Below, one piece after another: positions 42,071 to 50,918 of a stretch of DNA of 64,000 nt. This stretch comes from an uncultured Oscillospiraceae bacterium (GTDB taxonomy: Bacteria > Bacillota > Clostridia > Oscillospirales > Ruminococcaceae). A program made the position numbers and the translations under genes. How positions within the stretch are numbered: position 1 is the first letter of the stretch; every line of letters starts with the position of its first letter. Under the pieces are notes generated by a model. That model was not told where the DNA came from, did no database searches, and saw only the letters and a list, made by a program, of their open reading frames with translations. Location of the stretch: the NCBI GenBank assembly GCA_910586535.1, contig CAJUHS010000001.1, forward strand, positions 248,396 through 312,395. The letters run 5' to 3'.

Positions 42071-43582
42071 TTATATTGTTGATACGAACCGACCGAAAGC
42101 AGCTGCTCCCTTGGCGTTTCTTTTGTAGACTCCCGCGTGCTCAAGCACCTTCATGAATACCTTTCCTATCTCGTCCTTGATAACGTCATTAACATTCTCG
42201 GGAGTAATATCCCTGCGCGAGGCAAATTCCTCCGCCCAGTCGGCGTGCTTTTCAAGGTCGGGGGCAAGCCGTACAGCGTTTACACCCTTGTTTATCAGCG
42301 TATCCGCAAGAGCCTCCATTTCATCCTTGAGACGTGAGGGAAGAACGGCGAGTCCCATAACCTCGATAAGACCGATATTTTCCTTTTTGATATGATGAAG
42401 CTCGCTGTGGGGGTGGAAATATCCCAGAGGACATTCTTCCGTGGTAATATTGTTTCTCAGCACCAGGTCAAGCTCGTAGGCGTTTCCGTTTTTACGTGCA
42501 ATGGGAGTTATCGTATTGTGGGGTATTCCGTCTGTCTCCGCAAAGATGAACGCGCTTTCGTCGGTATAGCTTCTCCATTTTGTCAGTATCTTATCCCCCA
42601 GCTCTACGAGCCGTTCATAGTCGGGACAGCGAAGTCTCAGCACTGACATCGGCCATTTCACCCTGCCTATGTCAACGTCCTCGAATCCTTGTATAGCATA
42701 GGTCTCCTCAATAGGAGCGGAAGCCATGGCAAAATCGTGATGCCCACCCTGGAAATGCTCATGAGTGAGGATAGAGCCGCCCACAATGGGAAGATCGGCG
42801 TTTGAACCGATGAAATAGTGCGGGAACTGCTCTACGAAATCAAACAGCTTTCCGAAAGCGGTGCGGTCTATTTTCATCGGTGTGTGTACACTGTTGAGGA
42901 GTATGCAGTGCTCATTGTAGTACACATAGGGCGAATACTGCAAACACCAGCGTTCCCCGTTGATCTTTACGGGAATTATCCTGTGGTTCTGACGTGCCGG
43001 GTGATTTATGCGTCCCGCGTAGCCCACGTTTTCCTCGCAGAGCAAACATTTGGGGTATCCGCTCGGCTTTGCCTTTAACGCGGCGGCGATAGCCTTTGGA
43101 TCCTTTTCGGGCTTAGAAAGATTTACGGTTATCTCCAAGTTTCCGTACTCGGTCTGCACGAGCCATTTCATATCCTTGGCGATCCTGTCCCGGCGGATAT
43201 AGTTGGAATCTCCGCTCAGTTTGTAATAAAAATCCGTAGCGGCTTCAGGTGATTTTTCACGGTAAAGCCTGCGGAATTTTTCAATTACTTCAGACGGACG
43301 TGGAGTAAGACATCCCATTATCTTGGTATCGAAGAGATCGCGGCTGACAGTACCGTCCTCTGTAAGTCCCTTTTCGGCGGCATAATCCAACAGCACACGG
43401 AGAACCGGTTCAAGCTCCACACCCGTAAAATTTTCAGCAGGAGGGTCGTAGTCGTCAATTCCCAGAACTTCACATACGGCATTTGCGGCGTATATCCTGT
43501 CCTCCGCAGAGATGAGATTTTTTTCCAGACCGTAGCAGACAAGCTTTCTCACAGCGATATGTATATTTTTATCGGAACACAT
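42071..43582 (-). CDS. galT: UDP-glucose--hexose-1-phosphate uridylyltransferase (Gram-positive type)
   Basis: A 503-residue GalT of the Firmicutes (GalT_2) type, clearly longer than the E. coli form. It exchanges UMP between UDP-glucose and galactose-1-phosphate in the Leloir pathway. Visible are the N-terminal helical domain (FYYKLSGDSNYIRRDRIAKD), YPKCLLCEENVGYAGR with the CxxC, and the HIT-like active-site region SILTHEHFQGGHHDF. The C-terminal PHSELHHIKKENIGLIEVMG is also family-typical. AAGGAG precedes the ATG; own promoter (43620-43648) and terminator. No galK or galE is nearby. Confidence 0.95.
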   Translation of the reverse strand: MCSDKNIHIAVRKLVCYGLEKNLISAEDRIYAANAVCEVLGIDDYDPPAENFTGVELEPVLRVLLDYAAEKGLTEDGTVSRDLFDTKIMGCLTPRPSEVIEKFRRLYREKSPEAATDFYYKLSGDSNYIRRDRIAKDMKWLVQTEYGNLEITVNLSKPEKDPKAIAAALKAKPSGYPKCLLCEENVGYAGRINHPARQNHRIIPVKINGERWCLQYSPYVYYNEHCILLNSVHTPMKIDRTAFGKLFDFVEQFPHYFIGSNADLPIVGGSILTHEHFQGGHHDFAMASAPIEETYAIQGFEDVDIGRVKWPMSVLRLRCPDYERLVELGDKILTKWRSYTDESAFIFAETDGIPHNTITPIARKNGNAYELDLVLRNNITTEECPLGYFHPHSELHHIKKENIGLIEVMGLAVLPSRLKDEMEALADTLINKGVNAVRLAPDLEKHADWAEEFASRRDITPENVNDVIKDEIGKVFMKVLEHAGVYKRNAKGAAAFGRFVSTI

Positions 43583-43619
43583 TTCTGACAGCTCCTTACG
43601 ATAATTTGATTACAATAGT

Positions 43620-43648
43620 ATTATATCACGTTCCGCCAAATTTTGCAA
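43620..43648 (-). promoter_or_regulatory. Promoter of galT
   Basis: On the minus strand TTGCAA (43643-43648), 17 bases, TATAAT (43620-43625), about 30 bases before the start. Confidence 0.7.
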
Positions 43649-43771
43649 GGGTCAAATACGACGCTGTTTTGCAAAATTTCCAAAAGCTGTAAAATGTCGG
43701 CTGCGAACTATTTTGAGTATACCGAATTATGGATCATGCATGACTTTTTTGCGGAAATTTAACGATTTGTA

Positions 43772-43800
43772 TTGAAATAAAAAAATAAATATGGTATACT
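43772..43800 (+). promoter_or_regulatory. Promoter of the asp23-yloV operon
   Basis: TTGAAA (43772-43777), 17 bases, TATACT (43795-43800). The leader to asp23 is about 65 bases. Confidence 0.7.
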
Positions 43801-43872
43801 AACATTATATGTGTGTTCTAAAGTCAATTGGTTTGTCAAATCATTTAAAACGCTGTAAGGAGCTGAAACGCT

Positions 43873-44226
43873 ATGCTGACTGTTGAAAATCATCTCGGCG
43901 AGATCGGGATTTCCAAGGAATGCCTGTCGTCGCTGATCGGATATACCGCCTCAAAATGTTTCGGAGTAGCCGGACTTAACGACGCTGAAAGAACCCGCGG
44001 ACTTCTCTCTGTATTTAAAAAAGCCGACATCGGCAGAAAAGAATGCGTTTCTCTGAGTATCCGCGACGGAAAGCTCGTTATAGGTCTCCATATCACCGTG
44101 GTGTTCGGTACCAATATCCCCACGGTGGCGGACAGCTTAGCCCACAAAATACGTTATACGGTCGAAGAAAAAACAGGTCTTGAAGTCAGCAGAGTTACAA
44201 TTTACGTTGACGGAATGAAAGCCTGA
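43873..44226 (+). CDS. Asp23/Gls24-family protein (YloU-like)
   Basis: A 117-residue Asp23/DUF322 protein (GEIGISKECLSSLIGYTASKCFGVAGL at the start, TVEEKTGLEVSRVTIYVDGMK at the end). YloU homologues lie directly upstream of yloV/fakA in many Firmicutes, and the same pair is here with a gap of 18 bases. The family is linked to envelope stress and membrane-tethered complexes; the biochemical role is unknown. AAGGAG precedes the ATG. Confidence 0.9.
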   Translation: MLTVENHLGEIGISKECLSSLIGYTASKCFGVAGLNDAERTRGLLSVFKKADIGRKECVSLSIRDGKLVIGLHITVVFGTNIPTVADSLAHKIRYTVEEKTGLEVSRVTIYVDGMKA

Positions 44227-44244
44227 GTCAGAGAGGTTGATAAA

Positions 44245-45885
44245 GTGATAACAGGTAAGATTCTCAGAGACGCCTATATTTCGGGCGCGGTAACTATTGC
44301 AAACAGGAAAAAAGAAGTGGACAGGCTTAACGTTTATCCCGTTCCGGACGGAGACACGGGTACCAATATGTCAATGACAATGGGCAACGCTCTGCGTGAG
44401 ATACAGTTCATGGACGACAACTCCACCGTCGCACAGGTAGCGGAGACCGCCGCTTCCGCGCTTTTAAGGGGCGCAAGAGGAAACTCCGGCGTTATACTTT
44501 CCCTGCTTTTCAGAGGGTTTGCCAAGGGCTTTCAAGGTAAAATAACCGCCGAATGCGACGACTTTGTCAGAGCGCTGGAGCTTGGCGTAGAAGGAGCATA
44601 CAAGGCTGTAATGTCCCCTACAGAGGGTACTATCCTGACCGTTGCAAGGCTTGCCGCTGAAAAAGCAAAGGCGGCTGCAAAGTCCACAAACGACCCCTGC
44701 GCTCTCTGGAGCGACGTTTGCATTGAAGCCAAGACAGCTCTTGATAACACTCCGAACCTGCTCCCCGTGCTGAAAAAGGCGGGCGTTGTAGACGCGGGTG
44801 GAATGGGTCTGTACGTTATCTGGACTGCTATGCTTGAGGTCTTTAAGGGCGGCGCACCCGCTGTCCCCAACGACGTTCAGAAGCACGAAGCCGCAGTCGA
44901 TCTCAATACGGCAGTGGGCGATTTCGACGAGGAGATAACCCACACCTACTGCACGGAATTTATTGTAAGAAAATCACCCGAATGTCCCGACGCAGCCCGT
45001 CTCAGGGCATTTCTGGAAACCATAGGAGACTGCGTTGTTGCGGTTGACGACGACGATATCATAAAAGTACACGTTCACACCGAACACCCAGGTCAGGCTA
45101 TCGAGGAGGGACTGCTGTTCGGCTCCCTCATTAATCTTAAAATAGACAATATGCGGTATCAGCACGAAAACAAAGCAAAGGAAGCCGCCGCCGCGCGGAA
45201 ACAGAGCTTTACTCCGGCAGAGCCCGAAAAGCCTTTCGGATTCGTTGCAGTGGCAAGCGGAGCCGGCATTGAAGAGCTTTTCCGCAATCTGGGCGCGGAC
45301 TGCATTGTAAGAGGCGGTCAGACTATGAACCCCTCCACGGACGACATTTTATCGGCGATAATGGCGACTCCTGCGGAAACTGTTTTCGTGCTTCCCAATA
45401 ACAAAAACATCATCATGGCTGCGGAACAGGCTGTAAAGCTTGCTGACAGAAAGGTCTGCGTGCTTCAGTCCAAAACAATACCGCAGGGTATAAGCGCTAT
45501 GATGAATTTCGATCCCGGAGCGGATTTCGATACAAACCGTCTTAATATGACAAAGAGCCTTGACAACGTTTCCACGGGACTTGTCACTTTTGCCGCCCGC
45601 GACAGCGATTTCGAGGGACACAACATCAGACAGGGCGAAATACTTGCTCTTGACAACGGCAAGCTGTCCTTTACGGAAAAAGACGTAAGCAAGGCTGCCT
45701 ATAAGCTTGTGAAGCGTCTTGCAGACGGAGGAACTTCCTTTATCACTCTGATACACGGCGCAGACGTTTCCGAAGATAAAGCTCAGGAACTGTACGAACA
45801 GGTAAATGCAAAATTCGGAAATGCCGAAGTCATGCTTATAAACGGCGGTCAGCCCGTATACTATTACATTATATCCGTAGAGTAA
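44245..45885 (+). CDS. DAK2-domain protein YloV (fatty-acid kinase FakA-like)
   Basis: A 546-residue protein with an N-terminal Dak2/DhaL nucleotide-binding domain (about 1-200; RLNVYPVPDGDTGTNMSMTM with the Mg-ATP Asp cluster, RGARGNSGVILSLLFRGF, GVVDAGGMGLYVIW), a middle FakA domain and a C-terminal DegV-like accessory half. FakA phosphorylates fatty acids held by FakB (DegV) proteins, feeding phospholipid synthesis. The start is GTG at 44245 with GAGAGG upstream. No fakB is in the window. It is followed by a ParA-like ATPase. Confidence 0.88.
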   Translation: MITGKILRDAYISGAVTIANRKKEVDRLNVYPVPDGDTGTNMSMTMGNALREIQFMDDNSTVAQVAETAASALLRGARGNSGVILSLLFRGFAKGFQGKITAECDDFVRALELGVEGAYKAVMSPTEGTILTVARLAAEKAKAAAKSTNDPCALWSDVCIEAKTALDNTPNLLPVLKKAGVVDAGGMGLYVIWTAMLEVFKGGAPAVPNDVQKHEAAVDLNTAVGDFDEEITHTYCTEFIVRKSPECPDAARLRAFLETIGDCVVAVDDDDIIKVHVHTEHPGQAIEEGLLFGSLINLKIDNMRYQHENKAKEAAAARKQSFTPAEPEKPFGFVAVASGAGIEELFRNLGADCIVRGGQTMNPSTDDILSAIMATPAETVFVLPNNKNIIMAAEQAVKLADRKVCVLQSKTIPQGISAMMNFDPGADFDTNRLNMTKSLDNVSTGLVTFAARDSDFEGHNIRQGEILALDNGKLSFTEKDVSKAAYKLVKRLADGGTSFITLIHGADVSEDKAQELYEQVNAKFGNAEVMLINGGQPVYYYIISVE

Positions 45886-45950
45886 GCGGTTCCTGAGTTG
45901 ACAGTTACTCATTGTATTTTAATTTTTAATATATGCCGAAAGTAGAATAT

Positions 45951-46607
45951 ATGAAAAAAATAAATATCGTCACCGGACATTACGGTTCGGGAAAGACTAA
46001 CTTTTCCGCCAATCTTGCGATAAAGCTTGCGGAGAACTGCGGCAAGGTCACTGTTGTTGACTTGGATATAGTAAACCCCTATTTCCGCTCCGCCGACTTC
46101 GGGGAGCTGTTCTCCGATAAAAATATCGAACTTATCGCTCCCCTGTACGCAAACTCAAATCTGGACATTCCCGCTATTTCTTTCGATCTGGAGCGTATCG
46201 CTTCCGGGGACGGAAGCCTTGTCATTGACGTTGGCGGAGACGACGCGGGTGCTATCGCTCTCGGTCGGTACGCAAAGGCTTTTTCGGCTTTTTCCGATGA
46301 CATTGATATGCTTTATGTGGTTAACTGCCGCAGATTTCTCACGCGTACCGCCGGAGAGGCTCTGGAGCTGATGTACGAAATAGAGGCGGCCGCCCAAATG
46401 AAGCACACCGCTATTGTTAACAACACCAATCTGCTGTACGAAACAACGGCTGAAATTCTCGAGGACTCCGCAGGATTCGCAGAGGAAATTTCCGAAAGAT
46501 CGGGACTTCCCATTGCCTTCAGCTGCGTGCCACTCGGTCTGACGGCTGATGTCCCCAGCCCTTTTCCTGTTGAGATATACGTCAAAAAGGTCTGGGAAAA
46601 AGACTAA
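45951..46607 (+). CDS. ParA/MinD-like P-loop ATPase associated with 2-oxoacid oxidoreductase genes
   Basis: A 218-residue ATPase: P-loop GHYGSGKTNF (near residues 9-18), then VVDLDIVNPYFRSADF with the deviant-Walker Asp cluster and LVIDVGGDDAGAIALGRY as Walker B. It belongs to the CobQ/MinD-like group often found before Vor/Kor oxidoreductase genes in Clostridia, perhaps aiding assembly. The frame reaches ATG 45933, but 45951 is closer to a GAAAG ribosome site and starts at the usual MKKINIVTGHY; that start is preferred. Confidence 0.78.
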   Translation: MKKINIVTGHYGSGKTNFSANLAIKLAENCGKVTVVDLDIVNPYFRSADFGELFSDKNIELIAPLYANSNLDIPAISFDLERIASGDGSLVIDVGGDDAGAIALGRYAKAFSAFSDDIDMLYVVNCRRFLTRTAGEALELMYEIEAAAQMKHTAIVNNTNLLYETTAEILEDSAGFAEEISERSGLPIAFSCVPLGLTADVPSPFPVEIYVKKVWEKD

Positions 46608-46673
46608 GATAAGAAAACGCTTAAAAGGAACCCAGTTTTCTTGATATAAGATCAAACCGAAAGGAGTTTAAAA

Positions 46674-46880
46674 ATGGCTAAAATAACAGTCAATTTTGAA
46701 AAATGCAAGGGCTGCGGTCTTTGTACCACCGCCTGTCCCAAAAAGATCGTCGAGATCCAGAAAGAAAAGCGCAACCGCAAAGGTTACTTTACTTCAACTT
46801 GTATCGACGACTCGAAGTGCATCGGCTGCGCAATGTGCGCAACAATGTGTCCCGACTGCGCTATTACCGTAGAAAAATAA
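46674..46880 (+). CDS. Two [4Fe-4S] ferredoxin, delta subunit of 2-oxoacid:ferredoxin oxidoreductase
   Basis: A 68-residue ferredoxin with two CxxCxxCxxxCP clusters (CKGCGLCTTACP and CIGCAMCATMCP). It is the KorD/VorD-type electron-carrying subunit and lies before the alpha gene by 12 bases. AAAGGAG ribosome site. It passes electrons from the TPP enzyme to soluble ferredoxin. Confidence 0.92.
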   Translation: MAKITVNFEKCKGCGLCTTACPKKIVEIQKEKRNRKGYFTSTCIDDSKCIGCAMCATMCPDCAITVEK

Positions 46881-46892
46881 AGGAGTGATAAT

Positions 46893-47960
46893 ATGGAACG
46901 TAATCTTATGAAGGGCAACGAAGCGCTTGCCGAAGCCGCTATCAGAGCGGGCTGCAAATGCTTTTTCGGTTACCCTATAACGCCTCAGACGGAAATTTCC
47001 GCATATCTGGCTAAACGCTTTCAAGCCGCGGGAGGAGTTTTCCTCCAGGCTGAATCGGAGATAGCCGCTATAAATATGGTTCTTGGAGCCGCTTCCACGG
47101 GAGTGCGCGCCATGACGTCCTCGTCCTCGCCTGGAATTTCCCTTAAATCAGAGGGAATTTCCTACATAGCCGGCTCAGATCTGCCCTGCGTTATAATCAA
47201 CGTTCAGCGCGGAGGCCCGGGACTTGGCGGTATCCAGCCCTCGCAGGCGGACTACTGGCAGGCTACAAAGGCTTTGGGACACGGCGACTTTCAGCTTTTG
47301 GTATTTGCCCCCAACTCCGTTCAGGAAATGGTTGACGCTGTTATCAAGGCATTTGACCTTGCGGACGAATACCGTATGCCCGCTATGATATTGGCCGACG
47401 GACTTCTCGGTCAGATGATGGAGCCTGTAACTTTCCCCGAAATATCCTCAAAACCAGTTGAAAAGCCATGGGCGACAAACGGTCACGGCAACAAGCGGGA
47501 GCACAACATCATCAATTCTCTGTTTTTGCAGCCCGACGTTCTTGAAAAGTCCGTAACGGACAGATTCAAGCGCTACGATGAGATAAAGGAAAAGTACGCG
47601 GAGGCTGAGCTTTATAAGACAGAGGACGCCGAGATAGTTGTAACAGCATACGGAGCGACCTCCAGAGTTGCGAAATCCGCTGTAAATATGGCAAGGGAAC
47701 AGGGCATAAAGGCAGGACTTATCCGTCCCGTGACCCTTTGGCCTTTCCCTGTAAAGCAGTACCAAAAGATTGCCGAAACCGCTGAAAGATTCCTTTGCGT
47801 GGAAATGTCCATGGGACAGATGATCGACGACGTTAAGCTTGCGATTAACTGCTCAAAGCCCGTGGAATTCTACGGCAGAACAGGCGGCGTTATACCCAAG
47901 CCGTCAGAGATCCTCGACGAGATCAAAAAGTACGCAAAATGCGCAGGAGGTGTTAAATAA
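46893..47960 (+). CDS. vorB: 2-oxoacid:ferredoxin oxidoreductase alpha subunit (VorB/KorA type)
   Basis: A 355-residue alpha subunit. MKGNEALAEAAIRAGCKCFFGYPITPQTEI is the start of the pyruvate:ferredoxin oxidoreductase N-terminal (domain I) fold, followed by VRAMTSSSSPGISLKSEGISY and INVQRGGPGLGGIQPSQADY. The C-terminal transketolase-like domain follows (TAYGATSRVAKSAV, LIRPVTLWPFP). It oxidises branched-chain 2-oxoacids or 2-oxoglutarate to CoA thioesters together with beta, gamma and delta subunits. The stop overlaps the beta start (ATG at 47960). Substrate choice is not decidable from sequence. Confidence 0.92.
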   Translation: MERNLMKGNEALAEAAIRAGCKCFFGYPITPQTEISAYLAKRFQAAGGVFLQAESEIAAINMVLGAASTGVRAMTSSSSPGISLKSEGISYIAGSDLPCVIINVQRGGPGLGGIQPSQADYWQATKALGHGDFQLLVFAPNSVQEMVDAVIKAFDLADEYRMPAMILADGLLGQMMEPVTFPEISSKPVEKPWATNGHGNKREHNIINSLFLQPDVLEKSVTDRFKRYDEIKEKYAEAELYKTEDAEIVVTAYGATSRVAKSAVNMAREQGIKAGLIRPVTLWPFPVKQYQKIAETAERFLCVEMSMGQMIDDVKLAINCSKPVEFYGRTGGVIPKPSEILDEIKKYAKCAGGVK

Positions 47961-48721
47961 TGGCAGTTGTATTTGAAAAACCCAAGTCCATGGCGGACGT
48001 TACGCTGCATTACTGCCCCGGCTGCACCCACGGCATAATTCACCGCCTGGTGTGCGAGGTCATTGACGAAATGGGCATTTAGGGCGACACTATCGGCGTA
48101 TGTCCCGTAGGCTGCTCCGTTATGGCTTACGATTACTTTAACTGCGACATGATAGAAGCCGCCCACGGACGCGCTCCCGCCGTTGCTACGGGCGTTAAGC
48201 GCACCAATCCCGACAAATACGTTTTTACCTATCAGGGCGACGGAGACCTTGCCGCTATCGGTACTGCCGAAACAGTTCACGCCGCTACAAGAGGTGAAAA
48301 CATTGTTGTGATTTTTGTAAACAACACCACCTACGGCATGACCGGAGGACAAATGGCTCCCACCACTCTGCCCGGACAGGTAACTCAGACAACCCCTTAC
48401 GGCAGAGACCCCAAGCTCATGGGATACCCCGTGAGAGTATGCGAAATGCTTGCAACGCTGGCAGGAACGGCTCTTGCCCAGCGCGTTGCCGTAAACAGCG
48501 TACCACATATCCGCGAAGCTAAAAAGGCTATCCGCAAGGCGTTTGAAAATCAGCGTGACAAGAAAGGCTTCTCAATTGTTGAAATTCTTTCCACCTGTCC
48601 CACAAACTGGGGACTTTCCCCCATAGACGCGCTTAAACGTCTTGAGGATGAAATGATACCATACTATCCGCTTGGAGTTTTCAAGGACGAGAACGCATTT
48701 CCCGAAAAGGAGGGTGAATAA
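47960..48721 (+). pseudogene. 2-oxoacid:ferredoxin oxidoreductase beta subunit, interrupted by in-frame TAG
   Basis: The frame from ATG 47960 to TAA 48721 has 254 codons, the normal length of the beta subunit (KorB/VorA type). Codon 41, at 48080-48082, is TAG. Before it: VTLHYCPGCTHGIIHRLVCEVIDEMGI; after it: GDTIGVCPVGCSVMAYDY, matching the TPP-binding beta subunit throughout. The TAG fits a single C-to-T change of CAG (Gln). The next in-frame ATG (48122) would lack the conserved N-terminal CPGC motif. TAG ends other genes here (2 dynamins, XRE, esterase, PASTA), so it is not recoded. Neighbours alpha and gamma are intact. A sequencing error, true lesion or readthrough cannot be told apart. 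Confidence 0.9.
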
Positions 48722-48722
48722 T

Positions 48723-49259
48723 ATGACCCATGATATTCTTCTTGCGGGCTTCGGCGGACAGGGGATACTGTTCGCGGGAAAAATTCTTGCCTATTCGGGA
48801 CTTATGGACGAAAAGGAGGTCTCATGGCTTCCCTCCTACGGACCGGAAATGCGCGGCGGCACCTGCAACTGCTCGGTATGCATTTCCGACGAGCCTATAG
48901 GATCACCGCTGGTTCTGGAGCCGTCCATACTGGTGGTAATGAACACACCGTCTCTGGAAAAATTTGCTGGAAGCGTAAAGCCCGGCGGTGTAATAGTAGT
49001 CGACAGCACAATGGTCGATGCAAAAGTTGAGCGGGACGACGTTAAAACCTTCTACATACCCGCTACAACGCTTGCACAGGATAACGACCTTGCAGGCGGA
49101 GCAAATATAATCCTGCTCGGCAAGCTGTTCCGGGAAACGAAAATAGTTTCCGCCGAAACATTTAAAAAGGCTATCGAAAAGGTAGTACCCGCGAAAAAAG
49201 CCGCTCTTGCGGCTAACAATATGAAAGCCGTGCAAATCGGTCTTGACTACGCGGACTGA
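48723..49259 (+). CDS. 2-oxoacid:ferredoxin oxidoreductase gamma subunit
   Basis: A 178-residue gamma subunit: LLAGFGGQGILFAGKILAYSGLMDEKEVSWLPSYGPEMRGGTCNCSVCIS is the typical N-terminus of the POR gamma domain. It starts two bases after the beta stop with AAGGAGGG upstream; an open frame from 48672 overlaps beta and is not used. It completes the delta-alpha-beta-gamma order. A terminator follows. Confidence 0.92.
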   Translation: MTHDILLAGFGGQGILFAGKILAYSGLMDEKEVSWLPSYGPEMRGGTCNCSVCISDEPIGSPLVLEPSILVVMNTPSLEKFAGSVKPGGVIVVDSTMVDAKVERDDVKTFYIPATTLAQDNDLAGGANIILLGKLFRETKIVSAETFKKAIEKVVPAKKAALAANNMKAVQIGLDYAD

Positions 49260-49272
49260 TATCAACACGATC

Positions 49273-49313
49273 AAAAAGGACATTCTGCTTCTGGCGGAAT
49301 GTCCTTTTTCTTT
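49273..49313 (+). terminator. Bidirectional terminator between convergent genes
   Basis: A 13-bp stem (AAAAAGGACATTC at 49273-49285 with GAATGTCCTTTTT at 49297-49309) has T-runs on both strands, closing the oxidoreductase operon and the opposing minus-strand gene. Confidence 0.88.
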
Positions 49314-50902
49314 TATACTATGTACCCTGTCTCACTCACTATCCGCCGTCCCTGCTCCGAGGTCATAAATTCAAGAAGCTTGCCGACGTACTCGTTATCG
49401 TTGTCCACCAAAGAAACAGCATAAAGCTGTGCGGTCATAGGATATGAATTATCCGCGATATTTTCGGGACTCGGATAAACACCGTCCAGCGAAAGAAATT
49501 TTATATTTCCGTTATCGTCCCCGAAAACCATTTGAGTGGCGTAATATCTGAAAGAATAGCCTATAGCGGTTTCCTTGTTCTGATAGTCCGCCACCGCCGA
49601 GATAACGCCCACCATTGAATACTCAAACTCGACCTTCAGCGGTTCTTTCAGCTTGGCGTCGCCCATAAATTTTTCCATTGTCGTCTGCGAACCCGAATTC
49701 TTGGGACGCTGAAAGGCAAGGATGGGAAGATTACGCCCGCCCAGCTTTTTCCAGTTTGTAATATTTCCCGAGTATATGTTCCGTATCTGCTCCGAGGTAA
49801 GCCCGTCCACAGGGTTGTCCTCGCTGACGAAAAACACGAAAGCCTCCTTGCCTATCGGTGTATAGACAAGCTCCTTTCCCGCGTCGGCGGCAAGCTTTTT
49901 CTGCTCCGCGGAGGGTTCTGCGCCGAAAAATATATCCACGCCGCCGTTCACAAGGCTTTTATAGGCTTCAATGGTGTTTGTAAATCGGATAGGCTTTGGA
50001 GCGTTTTTCTCCTCGCCCTCCCTTGATTTTGCGTACTCCTGTATATCCGCTATACCGCCGTAGCAGGCGTTTGCAAACGCGGAATATACAGGATACGCCG
50101 CTTCTGCTCCGTCCAAAACGGGCATTTTAGACACGTCGGAAACTGTAAATGAAGCAGGTTCATCAAGCTTGACAAGCTTATTTTCGGGATTTTCCACATA
50201 GTACGGTCTGAGATTGATGCTTGACCAACCGCCCTCGTAGGCAAATCCGTAACCCTCCGAATAAATCTCTCCTGTTTCGCTCATATAAACGTCAAGATAA
50301 TGACTCTGTTCGTTTTCATCGACAGTAACAGTCGTGATCTCTTTATAGTGATCGTAATACCCGACTGCGCCGCAGAATACCGCAAAATATGCTGCAAGAA
50401 CGGCGATATATTTCGTCTTGAATTTATCCCGCTTTATGCCCCGTTTCTTTGCGGCGGAACGCTCGCCCAGCACAAAGAAAAGACCGTACAGAATATCAAA
50501 CCCTAACGAGGGCAGGTACATACCGCATAGATTTATATTTTTCTCCGTAACATCTCCTGAAATAAAAACAAGCAAGCTCCAAATGTTTGGCAAAAGTACT
50601 ATCCACCGAGCAGGCTCTTCAAGCAGTTCGGAAAATATGCAGACAAAAGGCAGCAATATAGCGGGCATAAACGCGGGCGCATACAGGGCTGCGCGGCTTT
50701 TCGGCTCGGTAATATTATAGCTTGACGGAAAAAGTTTGCCGAAAATAAATGCAAAAGCGGAAATAAGCGCGGGTATTATAAATAAATGTGCAAAAGAAAT
50801 ATTTCCTACACTGATAATGCATACTGCAAACGTTATCAGACTTGGGGCTAAGTACATTACAAAAGCCGCTATACCCAAATACTTAATGTTTTCTTTTTTC
50901 AT
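49313..50902 (-). CDS. Membrane-tethered phosphate-binding-like (PstS-type) protein
   Basis: A 529-residue protein. The N-terminal third has about six membrane helices (to about residue 195), then a PBP-fold domain at about 210-529 related to PstS (SFTVSDVSKMPVLDGAEAAYPVYSAFANACY, IFFGAEPSAEQKKLAADAG, TPIGKEAFVFFVSEDNPVDGLTSEQIRNIYSGNITNWKKLGG). A binding-protein domain on a polytopic membrane base, instead of a lipid anchor, is unusual and points to a sensor or captured substrate-binding role. The frame reaches 50998, but GGAGG before ATG 50902 sets the start. It starts 16 bases after the tsaD stop. Confidence 0.78.
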   Translation of the reverse strand: MKKENIKYLGIAAFVMYLAPSLITFAVCIISVGNISFAHLFIIPALISAFAFIFGKLFPSSYNITEPKSRAALYAPAFMPAILLPFVCIFSELLEEPARWIVLLPNIWSLLVFISGDVTEKNINLCGMYLPSLGFDILYGLFFVLGERSAAKKRGIKRDKFKTKYIAVLAAYFAVFCGAVGYYDHYKEITTVTVDENEQSHYLDVYMSETGEIYSEGYGFAYEGGWSSINLRPYYVENPENKLVKLDEPASFTVSDVSKMPVLDGAEAAYPVYSAFANACYGGIADIQEYAKSREGEEKNAPKPIRFTNTIEAYKSLVNGGVDIFFGAEPSAEQKKLAADAGKELVYTPIGKEAFVFFVSEDNPVDGLTSEQIRNIYSGNITNWKKLGGRNLPILAFQRPKNSGSQTTMEKFMGDAKLKEPLKVEFEYSMVGVISAVADYQNKETAIGYSFRYYATQMVFGDDNGNIKFLSLDGVYPSPENIADNSYPMTAQLYAVSLVDNDNEYVGKLLEFMTSEQGRRIVSETGYIV

Positions 50903-50918
50903 GAAAGTCCTCCCGCTT

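Noticed and set aside
48080..48082. TAG as pyrrolysine or reassigned sense codon
   Set aside because: TAG ends several clear genes here (for example at 3827, 9468, 15647, 18484, 35293), and this oxidoreductase family does not use pyrrolysine.
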